A DNA stretch of 64,000 nt from an uncultured Sterolibacterium sp. (GTDB lineage: Bacteria > Pseudomonadota > Gammaproteobacteria > Burkholderiales > Rhodocyclaceae). The notes under the pieces were generated by a model that ran no database searches, had not been told where the DNA came from, and worked only from the letters and a program-made list of their open reading frames with translations. The translations under genes and the position numbers were made by a program. Location: contig CAIYYX010000087.1 of the NCBI GenBank assembly GCA_903930535.1, forward strand, positions 1 through 64,000, in the 5' to 3' direction. This document shows, piece by piece, positions 56,603 to 64,000 of this stretch. The number at the start of each line of letters is the position of its first letter. Within the stretch, counting starts at the first letter, position 1.

Positions 56603-57021
56603 CCACGGCGCTCAACGCAGCCGAATTGCAGCAGCGCCTGGCGCTCTCGCCTTTCATCAATTTTCTCGCACCCGAAGTCACGCAGGCCGATGCGGAGGCC
56701 GGCCAGGTGACCATGCGCATTTCGATGCGGCCTGAATTCGAGCGCTTGGCCGGCAGCGGCCAATTTCATGGCGGCGTCATCGCCGCGCTGATCGATACGG
56801 TCGGCGATTACGCGCTGATCGCGCAGCTCGGCGTCGGTGTGCCGACCATCAACTTCAGCACCGACTTCCTGCGGCCGGCGACAGGTCCGACGCTGGAGGC
56901 GGTGGCGCGAATTCGCCGCAATGGCCGCACCGTCGGCATTGTCGACATCGATGTGTTCGACGCGCGCGGGGTGCTCGTTGCCGTCGGGCGCGGCTGTTAC
57001 GCCACGCAAGTGCACAAATGA
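56599..57021 (+). CDS. PaaI-type hotdog-fold thioesterase
   Basis: A 140-residue hotdog thioesterase of the PaaI group. SGQFHGGVIAALIDTVGDYA holds the HGG motif and the catalytic Asp in the helix; PTINFSTDFLRPATGPTLEA follows. It would hydrolyse an acyl-CoA, perhaps releasing a dead-end or final product of the ligase pathway. It overlaps the MDR gene and lies 38 bp before the ABC binding-protein gene. Confidence 0.9.
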   Translation: MTTALNAAELQQRLALSPFINFLAPEVTQADAEAGQVTMRISMRPEFERLAGSGQFHGGVIAALIDTVGDYALIAQLGVGVPTINFSTDFLRPATGPTLEAVARIRRNGRTVGIVDIDVFDARGVLVAVGRGCYATQVHK

Positions 57022-57059
57022 CGCCGCAACACACCCGTTCTATATTCAATAGGGAACCC

Positions 57060-58025
57060 ATGATGCAAGCATTGATGAAGAAGCTGAGCCTTACCCTGAC
57101 CCTGGCGGCCATTCTGGTCTCGGCACAGTCTGGGAGTGCGGCCGAACTGACCACGGTCCGCCTCTCACGCGCAACGGACTCGATCTCGGTTCTTCCGATC
57201 ATCGTCGCCCAGGACAAGGGCCTATTCGAGAAGAACGGTCTAAAAGTCGAGACAATCGACTTCAAGGGTGGCGCGCCCGCGGTGCAGGCGGTCGTTTCGC
57301 GTAGCGTCGACGGCTGCCTCTGCGCCGGCGACCATGTCGTCAATCTCTCCAGCCGCGGCTTCCCGGCTCAGATTCTGATCGGCCTTTCCGACAAGCACGG
57401 TTATTCCTTGATGGGGCCGGCCAATTCGCCAGCGACCGACCTCAAGTCGCTCAAGGGCAAGCGCATCGGCGTCACCTCGGCCGGCAGCCAGACGGACAAC
57501 ACCATCCGTTATGACCTGACGGAGAAGGGGATGAACCCGGACACCGATGTACAGATCATTAGCGTCGGCCCCGGCGGGCCCATGCAGGCGGCAATCAAGT
57601 CGGGCGCGGTCGATGCGGGCATGTTCCCGCCGCCCTTCACTGAACAAAACATCCACAACGGTCTGAAGATGATCGTCGACTATCGGGTCTTCAGCTATCC
57701 GTCGTTCACGGTGCTCGTTCTAGACAAGTGGGTGAAGGCCAACGCCGAGACTGCAAAGAAATTCGTGAAAGCGGTGCGCGAGGGGCAGGACGCCATGAAG
57801 TCTGACAGGAAGCTGGCGGTCGCGAGCGCCCGCAAGCTGTTCCCCAACATGGACAATGCGCTGCTCAACGAGGTGGTCGATAACTTCATCTCCCACAACC
57901 TGCCGCCGCGCGGTGTCGTCGATCCCAAGGGCTTCAAACTCATGAATGACATGGTCAAGATGGCGGACCCCTCCATCAAGGTGATGTCTTACAAGGACGG
58001 CGTTGCGGTGGACATCCTGAAGTAG
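57060..58025 (+). CDS. ABC transporter substrate-binding protein (NMT1/SsuA-like)
   Basis: A 321-residue periplasmic binding protein with a signal peptide ending near SGSAAELTT (cut about residue 28). TVRLSRATDSISVLPIIVAQDKGLFEKNGLKVE-like N-terminal order, GKRIGVTSAGSQTDNTIRY and GAVDAGMFPPPF place it with nitrate/sulfonate/taurine-type (NMT1/THI5-like) proteins. AGGGAACCC before ATG 57060 is the ribosome-binding site. With the next two genes it forms a full importer whose substrate is probably that of the operon's UbiD or ligase. Confidence 0.9.
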   Translation: MMQALMKKLSLTLTLAAILVSAQSGSAAELTTVRLSRATDSISVLPIIVAQDKGLFEKNGLKVETIDFKGGAPAVQAVVSRSVDGCLCAGDHVVNLSSRGFPAQILIGLSDKHGYSLMGPANSPATDLKSLKGKRIGVTSAGSQTDNTIRYDLTEKGMNPDTDVQIISVGPGGPMQAAIKSGAVDAGMFPPPFTEQNIHNGLKMIVDYRVFSYPSFTVLVLDKWVKANAETAKKFVKAVREGQDAMKSDRKLAVASARKLFPNMDNALLNEVVDNFISHNLPPRGVVDPKGFKLMNDMVKMADPSIKVMSYKDGVAVDILK

Positions 58026-58049
58026 CGGCGAGCCAGCGAGGACTTTGCA

Positions 58050-58841
58050 ATGGCTCTGGAAAACACCGACATCGCGGCGCGGAAGGGGCGCGTTCCAATG
58101 GTGGCGCAACGCATTATCCTGATCTCTGTGTTGCTCACGATCTGGGAACTTGGATCGTCTCTGACCGAGGGCGAGTTCTGGGTGAGCCGCCCCTTGCTTA
58201 TTGTCGAACGTTTGATCACGATGATCCAGTCCGGTGAACTGCTGCGGCATCTCACCGCGACGCTCGTCGAAGCCGGCAGCGGCCTGTTGCTCGCCGGCCT
58301 CGTCGGGATTCCGCTCGGCATCGCGCTTGAGCGCTTTCCGCGCGTGGCCAAGCTGGTAGAGCCCATCATCATGGGCCTCTATGGTTTGCCGCGCGTGGCG
58401 CTTGCCCCACTCTTCATCCTGTGGGTCGGCATAGGACTCGCTTCCAAGGTGCTCATGTCCTTCTCGATGGTGATCTTTGTCTTCCTGATGAACGTGTCGG
58501 AGGGCGTGCGCTCGATCGACAAGGACATGCTCGATCTGATGAGCACAATGCGGGCAAGCCGTTCCTTCGTCACCCGTCGCGTCGTGTTGCCGGCCATCGT
58601 ACCGTGGATCCTGACCGCGATTCGCATCGGCGTCGGCCTGGCACTCATCGGCGCTGTGGTGGCCGAGCTGATCGGCTCCAACCAGGGGCTCGGCTGGTTC
58701 ATCGAGAAATCCGCCGGCAGGCTTGATACGACCGGTGTGTTCACTGGTCTCATCGTGCTCATGGCCGTCGCCATGTTGGCCAACTTCATGATCGTGTCGG
58801 CTGAACGCCGCCTGCTGCGCTGGCGGGGGAACAGCCGATGA
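58050..58841 (+). CDS. ABC transporter permease (SsuC/TauC-like)
   Basis: A 263-residue inner-membrane permease with about six membrane segments. LVEAGSGLLLAGLVGIPLGIALERF and LPRVALAPLFILWVGIGLASKVLMS are typical of the NitT/TauT branch; the cytoplasmic EAA-like loop is near DLMSTMRASRSFVTRRVVLPA. It is 25 bp after the binding-protein gene and overlaps the ATPase gene by 4 bp. It should work with both neighbours as an importer. Confidence 0.9.
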   Translation: MALENTDIAARKGRVPMVAQRIILISVLLTIWELGSSLTEGEFWVSRPLLIVERLITMIQSGELLRHLTATLVEAGSGLLLAGLVGIPLGIALERFPRVAKLVEPIIMGLYGLPRVALAPLFILWVGIGLASKVLMSFSMVIFVFLMNVSEGVRSIDKDMLDLMSTMRASRSFVTRRVVLPAIVPWILTAIRIGVGLALIGAVVAELIGSNQGLGWFIEKSAGRLDTTGVFTGLIVLMAVAMLANFMIVSAERRLLRWRGNSR

Positions 58842-59665
58842 GTGTCCAGATTCCGGCCGCCAGCCCTGGCGAAATGGCTGTGCCGTCCGCTGCGGCAGCA
58901 GACAGCATCGCGTTGCATGGCGTCGATATCGCCTATGAGCGGGAAGGACAGGAGCCGCTGCTCGTCGTGGAAAACTGCTCGCTCTCGGTCGGGCGGGAGG
59001 AGTTCGTCGCCATCGTCGGGCCTAGCGGCTGCGGCAAGTCCACGGTACTGCGCGCCATTTCGGGCCTGTTGCGGCCGACGCGCGGCAAGGTGCTTATCCA
59101 CGGCAACGAGGTGGTCGGACATCCGGCCGGGGTCGGTTTCATGTTTCAGCGCGACACGTTGCTGCCCTGGTGCTCGGTTGAGGAGAACATCGCCATCGGC
59201 CTGGAGCTCTCTGGCAATCCGCAAAAGGACCCGCAGGCGACCATTCGGGATCTCGTGCAACTCCTGGGCCTGAACGGGTTTGAGAAGAGCTATCCCTCCG
59301 CGCTCTCAGGCGGCATGCGCCAGCGCGTCTCGCTCGGACGTCTGCTCGCTTATCATCCCGACGTGATGCTGATGGATGAGCCGTTCGGAGCACTCGACTC
59401 GCTGACCAAGGCGGTTCTCGGGCGTGAGCTTCTGCGCATATGGGAAGCTGAGCGCCGCAGCATCGTGTTCGTGACACACGACATCGAGGAAGCGGTCTAT
59501 CTCGCCGACCGCGTGGTGGTGTTCAGCCCGCGACCCGGGCGCATCGTTGCGCAGCACCGCATCGACATTCCGCGTCCGCGCGAAGCGCGCGCCATCCGCT
59601 CCGATCCGAGGTTTACTCACATCTGCGAGCAGATTTGGGACGACCTGAAGCTTCCAACTCATTAA
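58838..59665 (+). CDS. ABC transporter ATP-binding protein (SsuB/TauB-like)
   Basis: A 275-residue ATPase. Walker A VGPSGCGKST lies near residue 65, the Q-loop FMFQRDTLLPWCSVEENI follows, the signature is LSGGMRQRVSLGRLL, Walker B VMLMDEPFGALDS, and the switch is VTHDIEEAVYLADRV. All are intact. The first 25 residues form a non-conserved leader. It overlaps the permease gene and ends 22 bp before the UbiD gene. Confidence 0.92.
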   Translation: MSVQIPAASPGEMAVPSAAAADSIALHGVDIAYEREGQEPLLVVENCSLSVGREEFVAIVGPSGCGKSTVLRAISGLLRPTRGKVLIHGNEVVGHPAGVGFMFQRDTLLPWCSVEENIAIGLELSGNPQKDPQATIRDLVQLLGLNGFEKSYPSALSGGMRQRVSLGRLLAYHPDVMLMDEPFGALDSLTKAVLGRELLRIWEAERRSIVFVTHDIEEAVYLADRVVVFSPRPGRIVAQHRIDIPRPREARAIRSDPRFTHICEQIWDDLKLPTH

Positions 59666-59687
59666 AGTTTTGCAGGGAGACACAGCA

Positions 59688-61280
59688 ATGAACGAGAATT
59701 TTCGCGACTATCTCAAGCGCCTCGAAGCAACAGGCGATCTCGCGACTATCGAACAGCCTGTCGATATCCGCTATGTCTCGGCGCTGGTGAGCCAGGCCAA
59801 GACCGCCTTGCTGTTCAAAAACGTCATCGGCTACGACATGCCACTCCTCACCGGCATCATCGGTACGAAGGAGCGGGCCACGAAATCACTCGGATGCGAG
59901 AGCTATCATGAACTCGCCGATCTGCTGGCGAAAGGAGCGGCGAACCCGATCGCCCCGAAGATTGTCGAATCCGGACACGACCGCGCCATCGTTCTCACCG
60001 GTGACGAGGTAGACCTGTTCAAGTTGCCGGTGCCTGTGTGCTCCGTCTCGGACGGCGGGCCGACCATCACCGGCGGCGTCGTCATCGCCAAGGACCCAGA
60101 GTTTGGCACGAATTGCGGTATCTACCGCTTCATGCTGAAAGAGAAAACGCTGAGCGGCATCGACATCGTGACGCCGAACAACCTGCGTTTTTTCGCGGAG
60201 CGCGCCCTGCAGCGCGGTGAGCCGCTGCCAATCTCGATCAGTCTCGGCGTCCATCCGTCGGACTTCATGTGTGCCGCCTATCGCGCGCCGCTCGGCCTGG
60301 ATGAACTGACGATCATGGGCGGCCTGCGTGGCGCCCCTGTCGAACTCGGCACCTGCGTGACCAGCGACCTGCCTTATTTGGCCGACGCCGAGATCGTTCT
60401 GGAGGCCGAAATCCTGCCGACCGGCTGGACCTGGCCGGAAGGCCGCTTTGGCGAGTTCACGCGGCTGATGGGCGGCCTGCACTGGAATCCGCTGGTGAAG
60501 GTGAAGGCCATCACCATGAAGGCCAAGCCGATTTATTACTCGCTGCACATGCCATGGGAAGTCATCTGGCTCGGGGCGCCACAGCGCTACGCCGCGTTGC
60601 GCCAATCCCTGAAGGCCGCAAGCATCGTCGTGCACGACATAAACGTGACTGTGGGCGGTTGCGGTTACTGGCACGCCATCATTTCGATCAAGAAGCAGCC
60701 GGGCGAAGGCAAGAATGCACTCCTGGCCGCCCTGTCGGTGATGGACATCAAGCACGTGACGATCGTCGACTCCGACATCGACGTGTTCGACCCGGTCGAC
60801 GTGGAATGGGCGGTGGCGACCCGCGTGCAAGCCGACAAGGACGTCGTTATCTTGTCCAACGCGCGCGCAAAACCGCTCGACCCCAGCCTTGCGGTGATGA
60901 AGCTGGGCGGTGTGCCAACCACCGCCAAGATGGGCATCGACGCCACAATGCCGGAGGACATACCGCGCGAGCGTTTTGACCGCATCCAGTATGCCTATGT
61001 GAAGGACGTAAACGTAGATGACTATCTGGCCGGTCATGCCGACACCAAGCGCAAAACGGTGGTGGAGACAGATCTCGAGGCGCTGAAGGCGGAGATCGTC
61101 AAGCTGCTCACCGAGAAGCCGACTTATTACCTCGGCGTCGTTCAGGCCTTCCCTGACTACGAGTTCTCGACTGTCGTCAAAGCACTCGGCGAACTCCACG
61201 AAGAAGAGCAGCTATGGCAGGACGAGGTCGGCCGAACCTGCCTGCGCGATTCCAAATATGCGGCGAAGCCTCCGGCGTGA
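59688..61280 (+). CDS. UbiD-family (de)carboxylase 3
   Basis: A 530-residue prFMN-dependent decarboxylase, longer than the other two in the window. Catalytic Glu pair: EGRFGEFTRLMGG (the usual Pro is Arg and the GYY is replaced); Arg in CGIYRFMLKEKTLSG. The altered active-site neighbourhood suggests a different substrate. FRDYLKRLEATGDLATIEQPVD is a standard N-terminus. AGGGAGA precedes ATG 59688. It closes the operon that begins with the acyl-CoA ligase. Whether it acts on a free acid or a CoA thioester cannot be told; phthaloyl-CoA decarboxylase shows that CoA esters are possible in this family. Confidence 0.9.
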   Translation: MNENFRDYLKRLEATGDLATIEQPVDIRYVSALVSQAKTALLFKNVIGYDMPLLTGIIGTKERATKSLGCESYHELADLLAKGAANPIAPKIVESGHDRAIVLTGDEVDLFKLPVPVCSVSDGGPTITGGVVIAKDPEFGTNCGIYRFMLKEKTLSGIDIVTPNNLRFFAERALQRGEPLPISISLGVHPSDFMCAAYRAPLGLDELTIMGGLRGAPVELGTCVTSDLPYLADAEIVLEAEILPTGWTWPEGRFGEFTRLMGGLHWNPLVKVKAITMKAKPIYYSLHMPWEVIWLGAPQRYAALRQSLKAASIVVHDINVTVGGCGYWHAIISIKKQPGEGKNALLAALSVMDIKHVTIVDSDIDVFDPVDVEWAVATRVQADKDVVILSNARAKPLDPSLAVMKLGGVPTTAKMGIDATMPEDIPRERFDRIQYAYVKDVNVDDYLAGHADTKRKTVVETDLEALKAEIVKLLTEKPTYYLGVVQAFPDYEFSTVVKALGELHEEEQLWQDEVGRTCLRDSKYAAKPPA

Positions 61281-61458
61281 GTGCCTTATGGATCGGCCGT
61301 GGGTGTTCGCCTCTGATCGCCCGGACCGAACAGCAGACAGCCAATAGATGCCTTCCTCGCGCGACGCTGAGGACAAGTCCTTAGCGCTACGCGTACGCCG
61401 AGCAGGCCGTGGTTTTTCGTTAGCCCCTGCTACGCAGCAACAATCCCTTACAGGGATA

Positions 61459-61499
61459 AGTGCCCGTAATGTCGCCAATGCCGGCGACAAACGGGCACT
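61459..61499. repeat. Long two-tier hairpin
   Basis: AGTGCCCGT pairs with ACGGGCACT, and inside it TGTCGCC pairs with GGCGACA around AATGCC. It has one of the largest stems in the window and lies between convergent genes. It may be part of the hairpin-element family or a transcription stop. Confidence 0.75.
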
Positions 61500-61503
61500 A
61501 AAA

Positions 61504-61534
61504 ACGGGCGCCGCACTTTATGTGTGGCGCCCGT
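61504..61534. terminator. Terminator-like hairpin between ubiD and amtB
   Basis: ACGGGCGCCGCAC and GTGTGGCGCCCGT pair around TTTAT with one mismatch. The plus-strand 3' side has no T run, but the AAAA before it gives a T run on the minus strand, so it could end amtB transcription. Confidence 0.55.
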
Positions 61535-61592
61535 AGGTCGGCCTTAAGGCCGTTGCGATGGTCGTGTCGGGCTGCACCGAAAACCCGACCTG
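61533..61592. repeat. Palindromic repeat with TAGGTCGG core, copy 4
   Basis: GTAGGTCGGCCTTAAGGCCG is followed after a short spacer by TCGGGC...CCCGACCTG. It is the most diverged of the four copies and lies just after amtB. Confidence 0.6.
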
Positions 61593-61596
61593 GCGA

Positions 61597-63078
61597 TCAG
61601 CTGTAGTGGTAGGCCGACTCGCCGTGGGAGGAGATATCCAGGCCTTCGCGCTCTTCGTCTTCCGGCACGCGCAGGCCGACAATCATGTCCACCACTTTGT
61701 AGCAGACGAAGGCGACCACACCCGACCAGAGTATGGTGACGCCCACGCCCGTGGCCTGGATGACCAGTTGGTCGTAGATCGAGTAGCCGTCCGCGGCCTT
61801 GTTGGCGACATAGTCGTAGATGCCGGCCCCGCCCAGGCTGGGCGCAGCGAACACGCCGGTCAAGAGCGAGCCCAGGATGCCGCCGACGCCGTGGACGCCG
61901 AACACGTCGAGCGAGTCGTCGGCGCCTAAGAGGCGCTTCAGGCCGTTGACGCCCCAGAGACAGATCACGCCGGCCGTGAGCCCGATGGCCAGGGCACCGC
62001 CGACGCCGACGAAGCCGCAGGCCGGGGTGATCGCCACCAGACCGGCCAAGGCACCGGAAGTAGCGCCCAGCATCGAAGGCTTGCCCTTGACCAGCCATTC
62101 GACGGTCATCCAGGATAGCGCCGCGGCGGCGGTGGCCAGCCAGGTATTGACGAAGGCCAGAGCCGCCGTGCCGTTAGCTTCGAGGGCCGAGCCGGCATTG
62201 AAGCCGAACCAGCCGAACCACAGCAGCGAGGCACCAATCATGGTCATGGTCAGGCTGTGTGGGGCCATGGAATCCTTGCCGTAGCCGACGCGCTTGCCGA
62301 TCATGAAGGCGCCGACGATGCCCGCCATGGCGGCGTCGATATGCACCACCGTGCCGCCGGCGAAGTCCAACGCTCCCTTGTTGAACAACCAGCCTGCGGT
62401 GGCGTTAAGCTTGTCTGCCGCTGCGGCGGAGATGTAGCCGTCCGGACCGGCCCAGTACCAAACCATGTGGGCGATGGGCAGGTAGCTGAAGGTGAACCAC
62501 AGCACAGAGAACAACAGCACCGCAGAGAACTTGATGCGTTCGGCGAAGGAGCCGACCACCAGGGCCACGGTGATGGCCGCGAAGGCACCCTGGAAGGCGA
62601 CGTAGATGAACTCCGGGATGACGATGCCTTTGCTGAAGGTGGCGGCCACGCTGTCTGGCGTGATGCCTTTCAGGAGCAGCTTGTCCAAACCTCCGAAGAA
62701 GGCGTTGCCCTCGGAGAAGGCGATACTGTAGCCATACAAGGCCCACAACACGCTGATCAGCGAGAAAATCACGAACACCTGCATCAGCACCGAAAGCATG
62801 TTCTTGGTGCGCACCAGGCCACCGTAGAACAAGGCCAGGCCGGGGATGGCCATCAGGATGACGAAGGCGGTGGCGACTATCATCCACGCCGTGTCGCCCT
62901 TGTTGGGCACGGGTGCCGGTGCCGCTGCAGGCGCAGCAGCAGGCGCAGCAGCAGCCGCGGCCGCGGTCGCAGCGGCAGCCGGAGCGACGGCCGGCTTGGC
63001 AGCGTCCTCTGCGTACGCCATGCCGCCGAAGCTGACCGCCGCAAGCGTCAGGATAAGTGCAATCAATTTTTTCATCAT
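61597..63078 (-). CDS. amtB: Ammonium transporter AmtB
   Basis: A 493-residue ammonium channel of the Amt/Mep/Rh family. A signal peptide (MMKKLIALILTLAAVSF..., cut near AYAEDAAK) is followed by a stretch of Ala/Pro from about 27 to 60, longer than in E. coli AmtB. Then come eleven membrane helices with GDTAWMIVATAFVILM, ALFYGGLVRTKN, VWYWAGPDGYI and the C-terminal EDEEREGLDISSHGE tail that GlnK touches. Start ATG 63078 follows AAGGGGAAC. It is 7 bp downstream of glnK. Confidence 0.95.
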   Translation of the reverse strand: MMKKLIALILTLAAVSFGGMAYAEDAAKPAVAPAAAATAAAAAAAPAAAPAAAPAPVPNKGDTAWMIVATAFVILMAIPGLALFYGGLVRTKNMLSVLMQVFVIFSLISVLWALYGYSIAFSEGNAFFGGLDKLLLKGITPDSVAATFSKGIVIPEFIYVAFQGAFAAITVALVVGSFAERIKFSAVLLFSVLWFTFSYLPIAHMVWYWAGPDGYISAAAADKLNATAGWLFNKGALDFAGGTVVHIDAAMAGIVGAFMIGKRVGYGKDSMAPHSLTMTMIGASLLWFGWFGFNAGSALEANGTAALAFVNTWLATAAAALSWMTVEWLVKGKPSMLGATSGALAGLVAITPACGFVGVGGALAIGLTAGVICLWGVNGLKRLLGADDSLDVFGVHGVGGILGSLLTGVFAAPSLGGAGIYDYVANKAADGYSIYDQLVIQATGVGVTILWSGVVAFVCYKVVDMIVGLRVPEDEEREGLDISSHGESAYHYS

Positions 63079-63085
63079 GTTCCCC

Positions 63086-63433
<348 letters not shown>

Positions 63434-63478
63434 TTATGAATTTGGGATTCAGCCGGTGCGGGCAATAATCCTGGTGTT

Positions 63479-64000
63479 TTAGAAGGTCTTGCCGAAGGTG
63501 AGCTGGAGCCTGCTCTTGCCGGCCGAATAGCCAGGGCTGTTGCCGGTAAAGCAGTAATCCTCGCCTCTGGCGCAATTGTCCTTGGCATTGGTACCCAAAA
63601 ATGAGAGGCCCACGGTGCCGACGCCGATATCCTTGGTCGCGCCGAGCTTCCAGTCTGAGTAGGAAGCCGAACTGCGACCCTTGACCGACTGGTTTCCGGC
63701 ATGGGCATTCACGCCCCAGCCATCGCCCAGATCGAAGGTGCCTGTCACGTCAAAATAGCCGCTCCCCGAAGTCTTGCCGCCGCCGGTCGTTTTGGTCCAG
63801 CCGAAGAGGCTGCCGGTGGTTTGCGAGTACTTGACGGAGAGCCACTTCCAGGTGAGGGCGCCATAAATCTCGGTGGTGTCGGGCTTGGCATTTCCGGTCG
63901 CCTTGTTGGTGCCGGGATAGTTGTAGGTCAGCACGCCAATGTCGTAGCCAAGATCGCCGCTGATCACACCCTTGTAACCACCGTAGACGTCGAGCTCAAG
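63479..64000 (-). CDS. TorF-family putative porin, C-terminal part (runs off the window)
   Basis: The last about 170 residues of an outer-membrane beta-barrel protein of the TorF/Gcw_chp family, whose N-terminus lies beyond the right edge. DVYGGYKG, TEIYGALTWKWLSVKYSQT and the final RLQLTFGKTF (terminal aromatic residue, as required for barrel insertion) support this. Alternating hydrophobic strands are visible throughout. Such a porin gene is often next to glnK-amtB in betaproteobacteria, suggesting a role in nitrogen-source uptake (inference). Confidence 0.8.
   Translation of the reverse strand, partial: LELDVYGGYKGVISGDLGYDIGVLTYNYPGTNKATGNAKPDTTEIYGALTWKWLSVKYSQTTGSLFGWTKTTGGGKTSGSGYFDVTGTFDLGDGWGVNAHAGNQSVKGRSSASYSDWKLGATKDIGVGTVGLSFLGTNAKDNCARGEDYCFTGNSPGYSAGKSRLQLTFGKTF

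Larger units (their letters stand above)
61281..61596. other. 316-bp gap between convergent UbiD and amtB genes, filled with hairpins
   Basis: No gene is present. It holds a AGGAC/GTCCT hairpin near 61365-61385, a CCCCTG...CAGGGG-like segment near 61424-61455, a 41-bp hairpin (61459-61499) and a terminator-like hairpin (61504-61534), then a TAGGTCGG palindrome (61533-61592). Confidence 0.7.

Noticed and set aside
59886..61199. Minus-strand open frame (437 codons) opposite UbiD 3
   Set aside because: His/Val/Asp-rich shadow of a coding strand; UbiD motifs are on the plus strand.

Overview
This GC-rich window looks like a chromosome segment of a betaproteobacterium, probably from the Rhodocyclales or a close relative (inference). 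The evidence is gene order: cutA-dsbD, ribE/ribBA/ribH/nusB/thiL/pgpA/pncC, recA-recX, lptB-rpoN-hpf-ptsN-hprK, metX-metW, gshA-gshB with EIIA/HPr/EI, and a porin-glnK-amtB block. Nearly all of it is coding. I saw no rRNA, tRNA, CRISPR array, intact insertion sequence or prophage.

Layout. 0-4 kb: tandem repeat, 2Fe-2S ferredoxin-like protein, alpha/beta hydrolase, NodI/NodJ-type ABC exporter, and an Ala-rich coiled-coil membrane protein. 4-17 kb: housekeeping genes, with a toxin-antitoxin pair wedged into the riboflavin genes. 17-25 kb: PsiF, an FHA protein, ttcA, pteridine reductase, tcdA, midA and two MFS carriers. 25-34 kb: metX-metW behind a SAM-II-like riboswitch plus terminator, the sugar-independent regulatory PTS (EI, HPr, EIIA), apbE, gshB, gshA and a DNA adenine methylase-like protein. 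34-40 kb: a catabolic block UbiD / GMC oxidoreductase / TctC binding protein / UbiD. 40-47 kb: papain-like protease, two ABC-F ATPases flanking an acyltransferase, thrH, purU. 47-53 kb: a SEC-C/TPR/methyltransferase fusion, then a stretch of visibly lower GC with a degenerate SRAP protein, an Lrp regulator and a class-V aminotransferase-fold protein. 53-61 kb: a tightly packed operon of acyl-CoA ligase, VOC protein, MDR oxidoreductase, thioesterase, three-part ABC importer and a third UbiD decarboxylase. 61-64 kb: amtB, glnK and a truncated TorF-type porin gene.

How the parts connect. HPr (His15 and Ser46), EI, EIIA(Man-type), EIIA(Ntr), HPr kinase and sigma-54 are all present without sugar permeases, which fits a signalling PTS tied to nitrogen/carbon status; GlnK-AmtB is the ammonium branch. 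The two UbiD blocks (three decarboxylases plus import systems) suggest uptake and decarboxylation of aromatic or furan-like acids, but no UbiX (prenyl-FMN supplier) is in the window.

The most unusual non-coding signals are a dispersed three-hairpin element, found in gene leaders (where it carries the Shine-Dalgarno) and once in frame inside apbE; a second palindromic family (core TAGGTCGG) that supplies the stop codons of midA and gshA; and the metX riboswitch-terminator arrangement.
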